This document shows positions 1 to 9,825 of a stretch of DNA of 36,371 nt, in pieces. Source of the stretch: Prevotella sp. CAG:924 (GTDB lineage Bacteria > Bacteroidota > Bacteroidia > Bacteroidales > Bacteroidaceae); NCBI GenBank assembly GCA_000431975.1, contig HF988434.1, positions 1-36,371 on the forward strand, given 5' to 3'. Position 1 is the first letter of the stretch. Every line of letters begins with the position of its first letter. Under the pieces are notes generated by a model. The model did no database searches and had not been told where the DNA came from. It was given only the letters and a program-made list of their open reading frames with translations. The position numbers and the translations under genes are program-made.

Positions 1-47
1 ACGGCAGTTTAGCAAACTACTGGTTTCAGCCACTCACCCAAACTTCC
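1..47 (-). tRNA. tRNA-Ser(GCT), 5' part only (cut by window edge)
   Basis: Read on the minus strand from 47 down, the sequence gives a 7-nt acceptor strand (GGAAGTT), TG, a short D arm closed by GGT/ACC, and an anticodon stem GTAGT/ACTGC around the loop TTGCTAA. The anticodon is therefore GCT, which is serine. The variable arm, T arm and 3' acceptor strand lie outside the window. A consensus promoter sits about 50 nt upstream. The D-arm form and the anticodon both fit tRNA-Ser; only the missing 3' half keeps this below certainty. Confidence 0.85.
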
Positions 48-93
48 TTTCGGTGTGTTCCGTATTCCGGAGCGCTTGTCCTTAATTGCGATG

Positions 94-125
94 CAAAGGT
101 AGCGCTTTATTTTCATCCCTGCAAA
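94..125 (-). promoter_or_regulatory. Bacteroidetes-type promoter for tRNA-Ser
   Basis: On the minus strand TTTG (125-122) is followed after exactly 20 nt by TACCTTTG (101-94). This matches the Bacteroidetes housekeeping promoter, TTTG at -33 and TAnnTTTG at -7. Transcription would start near 87 and run through a leader of about 40 nt into the tRNA at 47. Confidence 0.8.
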
Positions 126-234
126 CTTTTGAGAAACTTTTTTCAAGAAATCTTCATTTCACTTCTCTTTTCCCTCCTTACACCTTAATTATATAAGGAT
201 TTCCTCACTACGATCATCTCCTGACAACAAGAAA

Positions 235-263
235 ATAGGACGCATCATCGCGATGTGTCCTAT
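235..263. terminator. 12-bp hairpin, possible terminator
   Basis: ATAGGACGCATC (235-246) pairs with GATGTGTCCTAT (252-263) around a 5-nt loop. Read as minus-strand RNA the stem has one A-C mismatch and is followed by TTTTCTTG, a passable U-rich tail. Read as plus-strand RNA the same position is a G-U wobble, but no U tract follows. The strand is therefore uncertain. It would insulate the tRNA-Ser promoter from anything transcribed from the right. Confidence 0.4.
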
Positions 264-1148
264 CTAATGCACAACCTTACCTGTTTTTAACAACTATCGA
301 AAGCACTTCACCAAGAGGTACGTTCGATGTCGTTCCCAACATGGTGCGGTAGGATCATAAAAATCCTATTCACCTATAAAACCAAAACGATATTGTACCT
401 TCATTCAAATAGCTTCGCTCGCTATAAGACGGCTGTCTTCACAGCTGGTACAACAGTCATTTACTGGGAATAAAAATGAGACGAATTAACCTGTATGAAC
501 TGTGAGTCTTGAATTCCGCGTTCTTGATCGGAGTAAAGTGTCTAAGGAGTGCAGAATATTGAACCTAAATCAGAACTAAATATAAATATTATAAGAATGT
601 AATGAGGTTCCTAATTTAATAAATTGTATAGGTCATCATTATCCGGCATAACCTCTTATCATGACTTTACGCTACATGTAATGATGCCGGCTATCACATC
701 CCTTGCAGGGACATATTAACTTTTTTACTTATCGGTTGCTATAAAACCGACCTTGTTATCTTTTATATGTGACAAAGATAACAAATTCTCTTCAATTTGC
801 AGCAAATCATATAGTTAAACTATATTTTAACAGTTAAAAAACGAGCCGTTATTGTTAATTGCAAGAAAAGATTAACATTTGTTTTTTTGGATCATGACAT
901 AAATGATAGAAATTTATAATTATATACTCTCAAAGAGGGATATATTTCCTATCCTTTCTTTTTTAACCCATATCGATCATCTGAGATCCGAAGAATTATG
1001 CCCATTTTCCCTGCAGCCCATCCATTATCGTTGTTGAAGGCTTTATGAAATACATTAAGACAAAGTGACGAAAGGCCGGAAAGGAAACGGAAGGCATCAG
1101 ATAAACCAATAAAATAGATCGTTGCAGCCTAATGACTCGGAATAAGCA
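264..1148. other. Gene-free region of about 0.9 kb
   Basis: No open reading frame here looks like a real protein. Short minus-strand stretches such as 342-277 (22 codons including the stop, ending in VVKNR) have plausible codon texture but lack a start region or homologue I can name, so they may be remnants. The sequence holds several small hairpins (699-711, and 753-784 with an 11-bp stem) and one promoter-like site. It could encode an untranslated RNA or be decayed spacer. Confidence 0.4.
773..806 (-). promoter_or_regulatory. Promoter-like site in the gene-free region
   Basis: On the minus strand TTTG (806-803) is followed after 22 nt by TATCTTTG (780-773), one or two nt longer than the usual spacing. 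The -7 half lies inside an 11-bp inverted repeat (753-763 with 774-784). Transcription would run leftwards towards the hairpin at 263-235 with no gene in between. Confidence 0.35.
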
Positions 1149-1190
1149 CAATTGCCTCAAGCCTATTTGAATACAGGCCTGAGGCAATTG
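1149..1190 (-). terminator. Hairpin after the GH2 gene
   Basis: An 11-bp stem (1149-1159 with 1180-1190) continues after one mispair into 4 more pairs around a 10-nt loop. In minus-strand RNA the mispair becomes a G-U wobble, which favours function on that strand. It begins about 38 nt after the GH2 stop codon. No good U tract follows, so it may act as an mRNA-stabilising 3' hairpin as well as a terminator. Confidence 0.6.
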
Positions 1191-1227
1191 ACCTACTTTG
1201 AGAGACTTATTACCCCTCCAATCAACT

Positions 1228-4200
1228 TCACTTAGCCTTTACGCTAAAGCGGAGCATATTAGTATATTCACCGCTGGACGGGAGGCAATATTTCTTAATA
1301 GTCTGAGGACCGCACGAGCCGTTACCTATACCTCTGACCGCATAATCAAAATGTGCAAAGATCTGAGGATAACGGACAAGCTGCCAAGGATGGAGATCGG
1401 GCTTCAGGAACTGCTGCTCATCATAGTGCTGCAGCGAGAAACTGACAGGACCTTCTGTAGTGACAGTAAGAGCATAGCCAGTACTTGGATTGGTGAGAAT
1501 CAACTCGCGTAATGCCTGACGGTCACCAGAGCTCTGCGGATGCATATAATATCCGAACATATCATCTACCGTACCATCATAACGTCCGATGAAACTTCCA
1601 GACTGACGGTCTGGCTCATTCTCGCCGGGACCTTTTCCATAATACTCCACATCTTCCCAACCCGGAGCGAACTGCATGGCAAGTCCCATACGGCGCAGCC
1701 CCTCCCGTTGCGGACGATAGGTGGATCGCAAATCGACCGTACCATCCGCATACACCTTATAAACAAAGGTATGAGGACAGAGGGCGTCGGCTACTTCTAT
1801 TGTAATTGTTGCCATACGGCTGCCCTTCTCCAATTTTGTCGTTACGGTGCAACCTGTCCGAGAAGGCTTTATACCACCTTGAGTATCATTCTCGATATAA
1901 CGGAAGTTATTGTATTGAGCTCCGGCATCAGGCGTTGCTGCGAGGACATTCTGTCCGTGGGCCTTCCACGTAGACACCTGACCACTCTTACGATCCACGA
2001 CAAATGTTATGTTGCGGTTGGACACTGTCGTCTTTCCATTCTTAACCACCATCTTCAGCTTCGGTTGTTTTTTCGTAAAGACTGCAGGCAACGTAGCCGG
2101 GCGCTCCTGAAGGATGTATTGCCAATCAGCCACAACATGCCGCTTCGGTAAACCCCGGCCAGGTAATGGCTTCACAAGACAGATGTCGCAATTAAGCACA
2201 TACTCGTGTCCTGGCTCCAGTGCCACCGTATAAGGCAGGCTGACCTTCGTAGAGTCTCCGGGCTTTATAGCTGGCAAAGGCAGGTCGCCATGGGCTACAC
2301 GCTCAATACCATCACGTAGGATCTCATACTTAAACTGGAAATATGATAGATCTAAGAAATCATACTTATTATAAAGCGTCACTTGCTTGGCGGCGAGATC
2401 AAATGTAGGAGCGAACTTCACATACTGATATACATGCTTTACCTCCGTAAGCTTGGCACTCCACTCACGTGTGGCAGGTATCAGTCCATTGTTCACGAAA
2501 TTACCCTGATGGGGGCCTGGATAATCCCAGCCATTGGTCAGACGCTGCCATGTGTCTGGAGTCGTCTGTCCCTTGTTGTCCTTCAATTGTACCTGTCGCG
2601 GCTCTTTCGGATCGTAGATTGCCTGATCTACCCAATCCCAAATACAACCACCAATGCCAAGAGGACTCTTCTCTATAATATCCCAGTATTCCTGCAGATT
2701 ACCTACAGCATTACCCATGGCGTGGGCATACTCACACATGAAGTAAGGCTGATGCAGCGGATTATCTGTGGAGTATTTCTTCACTGACTCCAGATCGGGA
2801 TACATCTGTGAGTAAATATCCGTATTCGTGGCATATTCGCCCATCGGCTGCCGTGTAGCACCTTCATAATGAATGGGGCGGTCGTCAAGCTGACGCATGG
2901 CTTTGTACACTACGGCGAAATTACGGCCATTAGAGCTCTCGTTGCCCATCGACCAGAAGATCACTGACGGATGATTGCGGTCACGCTTTACCATACGTAC
3001 GGCGCGGTCTACATACTGGCCCTCCCACGTAGAGTCGTTAGTAATGCAGCCCTTACCATTATAATGGTCGTCCCAATTCTTATGACATTCAATATCGGCC
3101 TCATCCATACAATAGAGTCCGAGGTAATCCATCATGGCATACATACGGGGCTGACGGGGATAGTGGCTCGTACGGACAGTATTGATATTAGCCCGCTTCA
3201 TCAGCATCAGATCCTGCATCATACGCTGTCCGGAGATGGAACGACCATCAATAGGATCGGTATCCTGCGTGTTCACGCCTTTAAAAAGTACACGCTTACC
3301 ATTGATATACACGCCATCGCCTCTCAACTTAACATCACGGAAGCCTACCTTCGTAGAAAAAGCCATCTCCTCACGGCCATCCTTATCACGCTGCAACACC
3401 TCTACAGTGTAAAGCACCGGTGTCTCTGCTGTCCATAGCTGCAGGTCTCTGAGATAAGGAAGCGTCGTATGCAAATAAGCCTCGCCCGTCCGCTTGTTCA
3501 CCGTCACCGGAGACTTCTGCATGGCAATAGGTGTATTATCAGGGGAATAAAGCCGCATCTCCACCGTCTTCTCTTCTTTTAAACGATCACGGTTATCGAT
3601 CATCAGATCGACATTAAGCCTTCCCTTACGATAGCCGGCTGCCGAATCCAACTCCATCGTAATGACGTGATCGCGCACCGCTACCTTAGGCGTACTATAC
3701 AGATACACATCGCGATGAATACCACTCATATGGAACATATCCTGCCCTTCCAAATAGGAGCCATCGCTAAAGCGGAACACCTGAACAGAGATATTGTTCT
3801 CCCCCGGACGAACGACGCGTGTGAGATCAAACTCAGCAGCGTTATTCGGACCTTGCGTATAACCTACATACTGGCCGTTTACCCAAATATAAGCCGCACT
3901 ATAGATACCATCAAAATGCACGAACACACGCTGATCCTTCCAAGAGTCCGGCAACGTGAACGTGCGTCTGTAAGAACCTACCGGATTCTTACCGATACCC
4001 TTAATATTAGTAGCGACATACGGTGGATTGTCTTTAAACGGATAATCCACATTGATATACATTGGCCGTCCGTAGCCCTTCATCTCCCAGCAAGAAGGAA
4101 CAGCAATGGTATCCCACGAAGAGACATCTGCACTGTCACCATAAAATTCCTTCTCACCCGGTCTTTCCTCGGGTGCGCTGACCCAACGGAAACGCCACTC

Positions 4201-4494
4201 CCCATTAAGGCTCATCAAACGGGAACTATGCGTCGGAAGACCGTAGATTGGAGTACGATAGAAGAGTCGGTCACCCCGCATCTCACTCTCTGTGGCATAA
4301 GGGTAAAACGTGGCTACTGCCGGCTCTTTATTTTCCTCATAAATAAGCTGGTTCTCCCAATACTCCCCCGGCCGTGTCGCTGAAGCAGCAACGGAGACCG
4401 GACTCTTTGACTTAGTTTTGCTGTGCTTTTGAGCTACAGTCGGAAGCGCCACTCCCAACAACAAGCCCAATAATATTAGCCGGATTGTTCTCAT
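1228..4494 (-). CDS. Glycoside hydrolase family 2, LacZ-like beta-galactosidase (secreted)
   Basis: This 1088-residue enzyme is predicted to hydrolyse terminal beta-galactosides in the periplasm or at the outer membrane. A signal peptide occupies roughly residues 1-22. The jelly-roll sugar-binding domain, immunoglobulin-like domain and TIM barrel follow in the LacZ order, and a C-terminal beta-galactosidase small-chain domain covers about 800-1085. The acid/base glutamate is E519 in GNESSNG and the nucleophile is E588 in CEYAHAMGN; both are intact. Full length and both catalytic residues suggest activity. It is the last gene of the GH3-susC-susD-GH2 locus, but a terminator and a promoter-like site lie between it and susD, so it may be expressed separately. 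The exact sugar specificity (galactose or another GH2 substrate) cannot be read from the sequence. Confidence 0.93.
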   Translation of the reverse strand: MRTIRLILLGLLLGVALPTVAQKHSKTKSKSPVSVAASATRPGEYWENQLIYEENKEPAVATFYPYATESEMRGDRLFYRTPIYGLPTHSSRLMSLNGEWRFRWVSAPEERPGEKEFYGDSADVSSWDTIAVPSCWEMKGYGRPMYINVDYPFKDNPPYVATNIKGIGKNPVGSYRRTFTLPDSWKDQRVFVHFDGIYSAAYIWVNGQYVGYTQGPNNAAEFDLTRVVRPGENNISVQVFRFSDGSYLEGQDMFHMSGIHRDVYLYSTPKVAVRDHVITMELDSAAGYRKGRLNVDLMIDNRDRLKEEKTVEMRLYSPDNTPIAMQKSPVTVNKRTGEAYLHTTLPYLRDLQLWTAETPVLYTVEVLQRDKDGREEMAFSTKVGFRDVKLRGDGVYINGKRVLFKGVNTQDTDPIDGRSISGQRMMQDLMLMKRANINTVRTSHYPRQPRMYAMMDYLGLYCMDEADIECHKNWDDHYNGKGCITNDSTWEGQYVDRAVRMVKRDRNHPSVIFWSMGNESSNGRNFAVVYKAMRQLDDRPIHYEGATRQPMGEYATNTDIYSQMYPDLESVKKYSTDNPLHQPYFMCEYAHAMGNAVGNLQEYWDIIEKSPLGIGGCIWDWVDQAIYDPKEPRQVQLKDNKGQTTPDTWQRLTNGWDYPGPHQGNFVNNGLIPATREWSAKLTEVKHVYQYVKFAPTFDLAAKQVTLYNKYDFLDLSYFQFKYEILRDGIERVAHGDLPLPAIKPGDSTKVSLPYTVALEPGHEYVLNCDICLVKPLPGRGLPKRHVVADWQYILQERPATLPAVFTKKQPKLKMVVKNGKTTVSNRNITFVVDRKSGQVSTWKAHGQNVLAATPDAGAQYNNFRYIENDTQGGIKPSRTGCTVTTKLEKGSRMATITIEVADALCPHTFVYKVYADGTVDLRSTYRPQREGLRRMGLAMQFAPGWEDVEYYGKGPGENEPDRQSGSFIGRYDGTVDDMFGYYMHPQSSGDRQALRELILTNPSTGYALTVTTEGPVSFSLQHYDEQQFLKPDLHPWQLVRYPQIFAHFDYAVRGIGNGSCGPQTIKKYCLPSSGEYTNMLRFSVKAK

Positions 4495-4601
4495 ATCGTA
4501 ATCCTCCAGTTTTAGTTGATATTTTCGTTTCCACTTTCTACAAGTCTACCCTACCATTCTCACCGTTTCGGAAAACTGAATTGACTTGCTATACACTGTC
4601 A

Positions 4602-4632
4602 CAAATATAGTACATTATTCTGAAAAAGCAAG
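4602..4632 (-). promoter_or_regulatory. Probable promoter of the GH2 gene
   Basis: On the minus strand TATATTTG (4609-4602) matches the -7 element TAnnTTTG exactly. CTTG (4632-4629) stands 19 nt upstream as a three-out-of-four match to the -33 element. The leader to the start codon would be about 100 nt. It lies downstream of the susD terminator, as expected for an independent promoter. Confidence 0.55.
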
Positions 4633-4738
4633 GTACACAGCCAGAAAAATACATACAGTTTCTACACAGAACAGCCACTTACATCCGACAAGCAATATAA
4701 ATCTGTATTAAGAATACCATAGGGAAAGAAGACAGCAT

Positions 4739-4778
4739 AAAAAAATCCATGCAATTCTCGCAAGAGAACTGCATGGAT
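4739..4778 (-). terminator. Strong intrinsic terminator after susD
   Basis: On the minus strand a 15-bp stem with one G-U pair (4778-4764 with 4759-4745) and a 4-nt loop is followed directly by seven U residues (4745-4739). It lies about 38 nt after the susD stop codon. This is the clearest rho-independent terminator in the window. Confidence 0.9.
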
Positions 4779-4815
4779 AATAGAAAAAAATAATCTTATG
4801 AAAGAGATATCAAAA

Positions 4816-6492
4816 TTACTCAGCATCCCACCATACACGGTCACCCGTGAACGTAAAGTCGGTAGTACGACCCCACTGACGCTGCAAAGCATCCTCATAA
4901 TTGGCCTTGTTCACCTGTGACTCACGAGAAGGATAAGTCATTCTGCGAACTAAGCCCTTATAATTCAGAGGCTCTTCCGGTGAATTATACATATCCCGAA
5001 ACTTCAGTTCAGGATAACCAGAACGACGCCAGTTGGCCCATGTCTCATACTCATCACCAAAACAGGTAATGTAGTACTGCGTATTTATCTCTTCCAAAGC
5101 CTTGCTCATATCTAAGGAATGTGCTGTAACATAGCTATTGATCACATCATCTGTCAGATAAGCATTGACTAAGCTGTTGGCATTTGGATAAGCAGCAAAC
5201 TGCTCCATTGCACACCACATGCCTTTCTTATAAAAATCATTGGGATTACCAGAGATATAGCCACGTACTGCAGCCTCTGCAAGTAATAAATTGGTCTGTG
5301 CAGCTGTACATATGAACGTAGGAGCTGTCGGATCCCCATAAGTTAGTCGATTAGGAATAGAGAAATAATATCTGTAGTAATTCTTATCATTGCCATTCAA
5401 AGAATATTTTTTCTTCTCCAAAGCCATACTGTCTGTGAATTCTGCTCCTTCCGGATATTTTATGATACAGTAATCATTTCCAGATGTATAGCTGAAGAAG
5501 CCCTCCAAACCTTGTTGAATAGCAGGATCAGCATTGCCTGTGCTATACTCATCGGTGCCATATTGAGCATTATAATCATGATCAACTATGCACATGATCA
5601 ACGGGATACGGGGATCTTCACGGTCTTTCAAGATTCTATAAAACGTTGCATTGATAAAATTCTTACCTACATCCGAATAAGAAACGATCTTTGCAAATGG
5701 CTCAGAAGAGTCATCATCTACAGAACCACCAGGATGTTCAAGTTTGCAATTGTCCTCTGTCTCTGTAATGCAACCATTGGCATAAGCTTTGGCAGCATAT
5801 TTCTCGGCAAGTTCGGGACTTACTTTCACAAGACGCATTGCGAGACGTAACATTAAGGAGTTTGCAAATTTCTTCCACTTGGTCAGATCACCCTGATAAT
5901 AAATATCTTTAGGACCTATACTTGCCGTACCCACACCCAATTCGTTCTGGGCGCTATCGAGCTGTGCAAGCATATCCTTGTAGATATCTTCCTGCTTGTC
6001 GTATACAGGATATGAATATTTATCGTAGCCAGCCTGAAAATAAGGAATGTTTCCATACTGATCAGTCAGACGATGCATAATATAAACACGAACTATACGT
6101 GCTATTTCATAATTGTCCTTATTTTGTGCATCTCCCTTCCATTTATCAAGACATGTAGTGACCATACGGACGGCACCACGCGAACCAGAGTATACAGCTC
6201 CCCACAAAGAAGACGCATAATCATCACTATATGAATTCCTAGCATAACTTGCCCAGTTCGGATTTGTAATATGCTGATTCCACTGAGCAGTATAAGCGAG
6301 CCCTGCTCGCCATATATCCCAATCAGAGCCTAAAGCTTGGTGCATAGCACTGGTAAGCATTATCTCCATCGGCACATTTCCCTCATTTGGATGTTCCGGG
6401 TCGATATTTAGATCCCCGAAATCGCCACAGCCTGTGAGGCCGGCAACAGCTGCCGCCATGCACAGATATTTCACTTTACTGATATATTTCAT
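4816..6492 (-). CDS. SusD/RagB-like nutrient-binding outer-membrane lipoprotein
   Basis: This 558-residue protein begins with a lipoprotein signal peptide; the lipobox LTGC places the lipidated cysteine at residue 22, followed by acidic residues (GDFGD) as in surface-exported Bacteroidetes lipoproteins. The rest has the helical layout of SusD-like proteins, including the N-terminal NIDPEHPNEG region and the C-terminal segment where residues such as ETWANWRRSGYPEL are typical. SusD proteins cap the SusC channel and bind glycan on the cell surface. The start lies 19 nt after the susC stop, so the two are one operon. The glycan bound is not evident; the neighbouring GH3 and GH2 point to a beta-glucoside or beta-galactoside oligosaccharide. 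Confidence 0.93.
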   Translation of the reverse strand: MKYISKVKYLCMAAAVAGLTGCGDFGDLNIDPEHPNEGNVPMEIMLTSAMHQALGSDWDIWRAGLAYTAQWNQHITNPNWASYARNSYSDDYASSLWGAVYSGSRGAVRMVTTCLDKWKGDAQNKDNYEIARIVRVYIMHRLTDQYGNIPYFQAGYDKYSYPVYDKQEDIYKDMLAQLDSAQNELGVGTASIGPKDIYYQGDLTKWKKFANSLMLRLAMRLVKVSPELAEKYAAKAYANGCITETEDNCKLEHPGGSVDDDSSEPFAKIVSYSDVGKNFINATFYRILKDREDPRIPLIMCIVDHDYNAQYGTDEYSTGNADPAIQQGLEGFFSYTSGNDYCIIKYPEGAEFTDSMALEKKKYSLNGNDKNYYRYYFSIPNRLTYGDPTAPTFICTAAQTNLLLAEAAVRGYISGNPNDFYKKGMWCAMEQFAAYPNANSLVNAYLTDDVINSYVTAHSLDMSKALEEINTQYYITCFGDEYETWANWRRSGYPELKFRDMYNSPEEPLNYKGLVRRMTYPSRESQVNKANYEDALQRQWGRTTDFTFTGDRVWWDAE

Positions 6493-6511
6493 AATTGACT
6501 AGTCTTTGGTG

Positions 6512-9500
6512 TTAGAATTTTACATTCACATTGAAACCGAGGCTGCGGGTATAAGGATAACCGTTCAGCTCCAGTCCCTGTCCGTTGGTGGTATTGTAAG
6601 AAGATTCAGGATCGATATTCGGAACCCACTTCTTGATTGTCCACAGGTTGCGGCCAACAAACGAGAGGCTCAGACCCTTGATGAAGGGGAGCTTCGGCTG
6701 GATCAGACGCGTGAAATCGTAGGTCAGCGAGATTTCACGCAGCTTGATAAAGCTGGCATTGTAAACGAAAGCCTCTCCTATGTTATTCGACACGATTGCA
6801 TCATAATAGTCAGATGCTTTTACAGCTACGGTATTTTCTTTTCCTGTTGCCTCATCAATTCCTTTGAATACATAAGGACCATTAGGATTTTCCTCCGTAC
6901 GGCCAACGAGCGTATTCTTACTCAAACCAGCGCTCGTCAGGCTGAGGTTAGTACCTGAGAACAGCTTGGCACCAAACTTGAAGTCGATCAGGAAAGCTAA
7001 CGTGAAACCTTTATACTTAAAACTGTTATGCCAACCACCAGTCCACTTATAAACACCATTGCCCAAGCTTTCCTGTACTCCAGTAGACTGAGGCAAACCA
7101 TTCTTAAGAAGTAATTCACCATTATCCGCTCTCTTATACTTGTAACCGATCAATTCTCCATATGCTGAACCGACAACATTATAAACGGCTACGTTACCAG
7201 AACGAGATGACGCCCCATCAATCTGCAAACGATCGATACCTTCACCTAGAGAAAGTACTTCTGAATTATTATAAGCGAAGTTCAACGTTGTATTCCACGA
7301 GAAATTGTGATTGGCAATAGGTGTGGCATCTACCATGAACTCAAAACCTTGATTGCGAATCTCTCCCACATTCTCAATCTTGCTATCGTAACCCGAAGCA
7401 GATGATGTTGAAACAACTGCGATATCATCGGTGGTCTTCTTGTTATAGTAGGCCATATCGAAGTTCAAGCGGTTGTTGAAGAAAGCCAAATTAAGACCTA
7501 CTTCATACTCGGCAATATGTACCGGCTTCAAATTCTCATTGGGAAGTGTATTATTGTTATTCTCTGTAATAGTATATTGTCCATTAATAGTATAACTATT
7601 CACCTTATAGAGCAATAGGTTCTGATAAGCTGAAGTACCATTAGAAGCAGCAGCGTAAGAAGCACGCAACTTACCAAAGTTGAACCAAGACGGCATCTTG
7701 AACGTGTCAGTGAACACCCAAGAAAGAGTTGCCGAAGGATAGAAATAGCTGTTGTTGTTTTCTGACAAGGTAGAGAACCAGTCATTACGACCGGTAAGAT
7801 TCAGGAACACCTGATTCTTCCAACCCAAGTCAACCGTACCATAGAATGAATTCACCTGATAACGGGTGTAAACCTTCTCTGGACGCTTGTCTCCAAGATT
7901 GTTAGTCGACCAAAGTCCTTCTATCAAGAACGGACGGCCACCATTGGTCACATAGTAATACTTCACCTTGTTAGACAATTTATTACCTCCAAAAGTAGCA
8001 CCCACACTAAAGTCTCCGAATTCCTTATTGAAGCCAAGGAGGAAGTTGTAGTTCATCTCCTCAAAATTTTTCTCGTATTCAGTCATAAAACCATTTGGAT
8101 CAGCAGAAGCTCCTGTGGGTTGTACCTGCTTATACTCCAAATTGTAACCGTCACGCTGAACAGCGCCCTGCAGATACAACCATGGAGTGATATCCCACTT
8201 CAGATTGATAGCACCAGTCAGACGATCTTTATCAGCTACATTAGTCTTCCTATATTGCAGCCAATAAGGATTGTTGAAATAAACGTTACTGTTGCCATTA
8301 CCAGACAATTCTTTCCCATCGGCCGTAGAACCCCAATCAGACTCTGGGGTTTCGCGCTCCAACCAACGGATATCAAATGAATTAGCGTGATAGAGCAGAG
8401 AGGCATTCGTATTGCCATTACCGTCACTCAGATTGGAACGTCCGTTGAAATGTTCTTTCACATAATTAGCTGTCACATTCAACGATACGTTTTTCCAGAT
8501 CTGGTAGGTCGTATTCATGTTGATAGCATTCTGACGGTTACCAGAATTGGGCAATATGCTCTTCTCCATATTGTGGCTATAACCGAAACGATACATGATC
8601 TTGTCACTGGCACCACTTACGGCCACAGATGTAGTGTTGTTGATTCCCGTACGGTAGAAATTGGGCCAGTTATCAATGTAACTGTATTTATAGGTATTGC
8701 CCAGGAAGTTGATAGCATCACCACCGTCCATCACATCACCCCAACTAGACTGTTCGGTATCCATTGCCATTTGCTGTGAAGTAGGACGCAGGCCATTCGT
8801 TCCTTGTCCAAAGATCTTTTGGAAATCACGCTGATCATAAATTGTATTGAATGTGAGGTTGTTATTCACTTCGACAGTAACAGGCTGTCCTTTCTTACCG
8901 CTCTTCGTAGTAATAAGAATGGCACCGTTACCACCACGATAACCATAAAGGGCCGATGCTGCGGCACCTTTCAGCACCTGAATCGACTCAATATCATCGG
9001 CATCGATATTGTTCAGACCGTCACCCATATCAATACCTCCCCATGTACCGGCAGAACCCTGATTGGTATTATCGAAAGGAACGCCATCGACAACATACAA
9101 TGGCATATTGTTTCCGGTCAGCGAAGCATTACCACGGATCACGACACGCGAAGAAGAACCTGTTGCATTACCTGAAACACTCACACCGGCTACCTTACCG
9201 GAGAGGGCATTACCCAGGTTGTTGTCACGCGACAGAGTGAATGCGTCACCATCAACTTTAGTTGTGGAATAACCCAGAGAACGTGCCTGGCGCTTGATGC
9301 CGAGGGCCGTCACAACCACCTCGTTCACCTCAGCAGCATCTTCCTGTAGGGTCACATTGATAGCTGATCCTTTGTAGGTTACGGTTTCTGTCTTAAAACC
9401 AATGTAAGAAATCTCGATAACACTACCATTAGCTACTCCCGCCAAGGTAAAATTGCCATCGATATCGGTCACAGCGGCAGCTTTCGAGCCTTTCACTACG

Positions 9501-9676
9501 ACAGATGCACCGATGATCGGGGTTCCCGTCGCATCGACAACAGTTCCCTTACAAACAGCTTGCTGTTGCTCATTGAGCAAAGCCGTTCCGTTCGTTGCGG
9601 AGACTGCCGATGCGGTAGCCGGTACCAGCAACAAACCGAGAAGTGCTGTACTGACAAAACTTACTCTCTTGTGCAT
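6512..9676 (-). CDS. SusC/RagA-like TonB-dependent outer-membrane transporter
   Basis: This 1054-residue protein should import oligosaccharides through the outer membrane using TonB energy, paired with the SusD-like lipoprotein downstream. A signal peptide covers about residues 1-24. A carboxypeptidase-regulatory-like beta domain follows (about 40-118, with GTPIIGASVVVKG and DIDGNFTL), then the SusC signature EVVVTALGIKR, the plug domain (with PLYVVDGVPFDN and GAAASALYG) and a long beta barrel. There is no extra N-terminal signalling (STN) domain, so it is unlikely to control an anti-sigma factor itself. The gap after the GH3 gene is about 150 nt and shows no clear terminator or promoter, which fits read-through from that gene. 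Confidence 0.95.
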   Translation of the reverse strand: MHKRVSFVSTALLGLLLVPATASAVSATNGTALLNEQQQAVCKGTVVDATGTPIIGASVVVKGSKAAAVTDIDGNFTLAGVANGSVIEISYIGFKTETVTYKGSAINVTLQEDAAEVNEVVVTALGIKRQARSLGYSTTKVDGDAFTLSRDNNLGNALSGKVAGVSVSGNATGSSSRVVIRGNASLTGNNMPLYVVDGVPFDNTNQGSAGTWGGIDMGDGLNNIDADDIESIQVLKGAAASALYGYRGGNGAILITTKSGKKGQPVTVEVNNNLTFNTIYDQRDFQKIFGQGTNGLRPTSQQMAMDTEQSSWGDVMDGGDAINFLGNTYKYSYIDNWPNFYRTGINNTTSVAVSGASDKIMYRFGYSHNMEKSILPNSGNRQNAINMNTTYQIWKNVSLNVTANYVKEHFNGRSNLSDGNGNTNASLLYHANSFDIRWLERETPESDWGSTADGKELSGNGNSNVYFNNPYWLQYRKTNVADKDRLTGAINLKWDITPWLYLQGAVQRDGYNLEYKQVQPTGASADPNGFMTEYEKNFEEMNYNFLLGFNKEFGDFSVGATFGGNKLSNKVKYYYVTNGGRPFLIEGLWSTNNLGDKRPEKVYTRYQVNSFYGTVDLGWKNQVFLNLTGRNDWFSTLSENNNSYFYPSATLSWVFTDTFKMPSWFNFGKLRASYAAASNGTSAYQNLLLYKVNSYTINGQYTITENNNNTLPNENLKPVHIAEYEVGLNLAFFNNRLNFDMAYYNKKTTDDIAVVSTSSASGYDSKIENVGEIRNQGFEFMVDATPIANHNFSWNTTLNFAYNNSEVLSLGEGIDRLQIDGASSRSGNVAVYNVVGSAYGELIGYKYKRADNGELLLKNGLPQSTGVQESLGNGVYKWTGGWHNSFKYKGFTLAFLIDFKFGAKLFSGTNLSLTSAGLSKNTLVGRTEENPNGPYVFKGIDEATGKENTVAVKASDYYDAIVSNNIGEAFVYNASFIKLREISLTYDFTRLIQPKLPFIKGLSLSFVGRNLWTIKKWVPNIDPESSYNTTNGQGLELNGYPYTRSLGFNVNVKF

Positions 9677-9825
9677 AAATTTAGAAATTAGTTAGGTAAT
9701 TAAAATACGCATTCCTCTATCTTCCGATATTGAAACACGACGGTTGGTTTTTATAATAGTACAGGTAACATCCAATGGGACAAAATCCCGTCAGGAATGT
9801 GATTGTATTATTCGTTTATTATATC

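Noticed and set aside
996..1187. A 63-codon minus-strand frame after the first GH2 gene
   Set aside because: It begins inside the hairpin that follows GH2 and shows no recognisable protein features.
4662..4898. A 78-codon minus-strand frame at the end of susD
   Set aside because: It runs through the susD 3' end in another frame and straight across the intrinsic terminator at 4739-4778.
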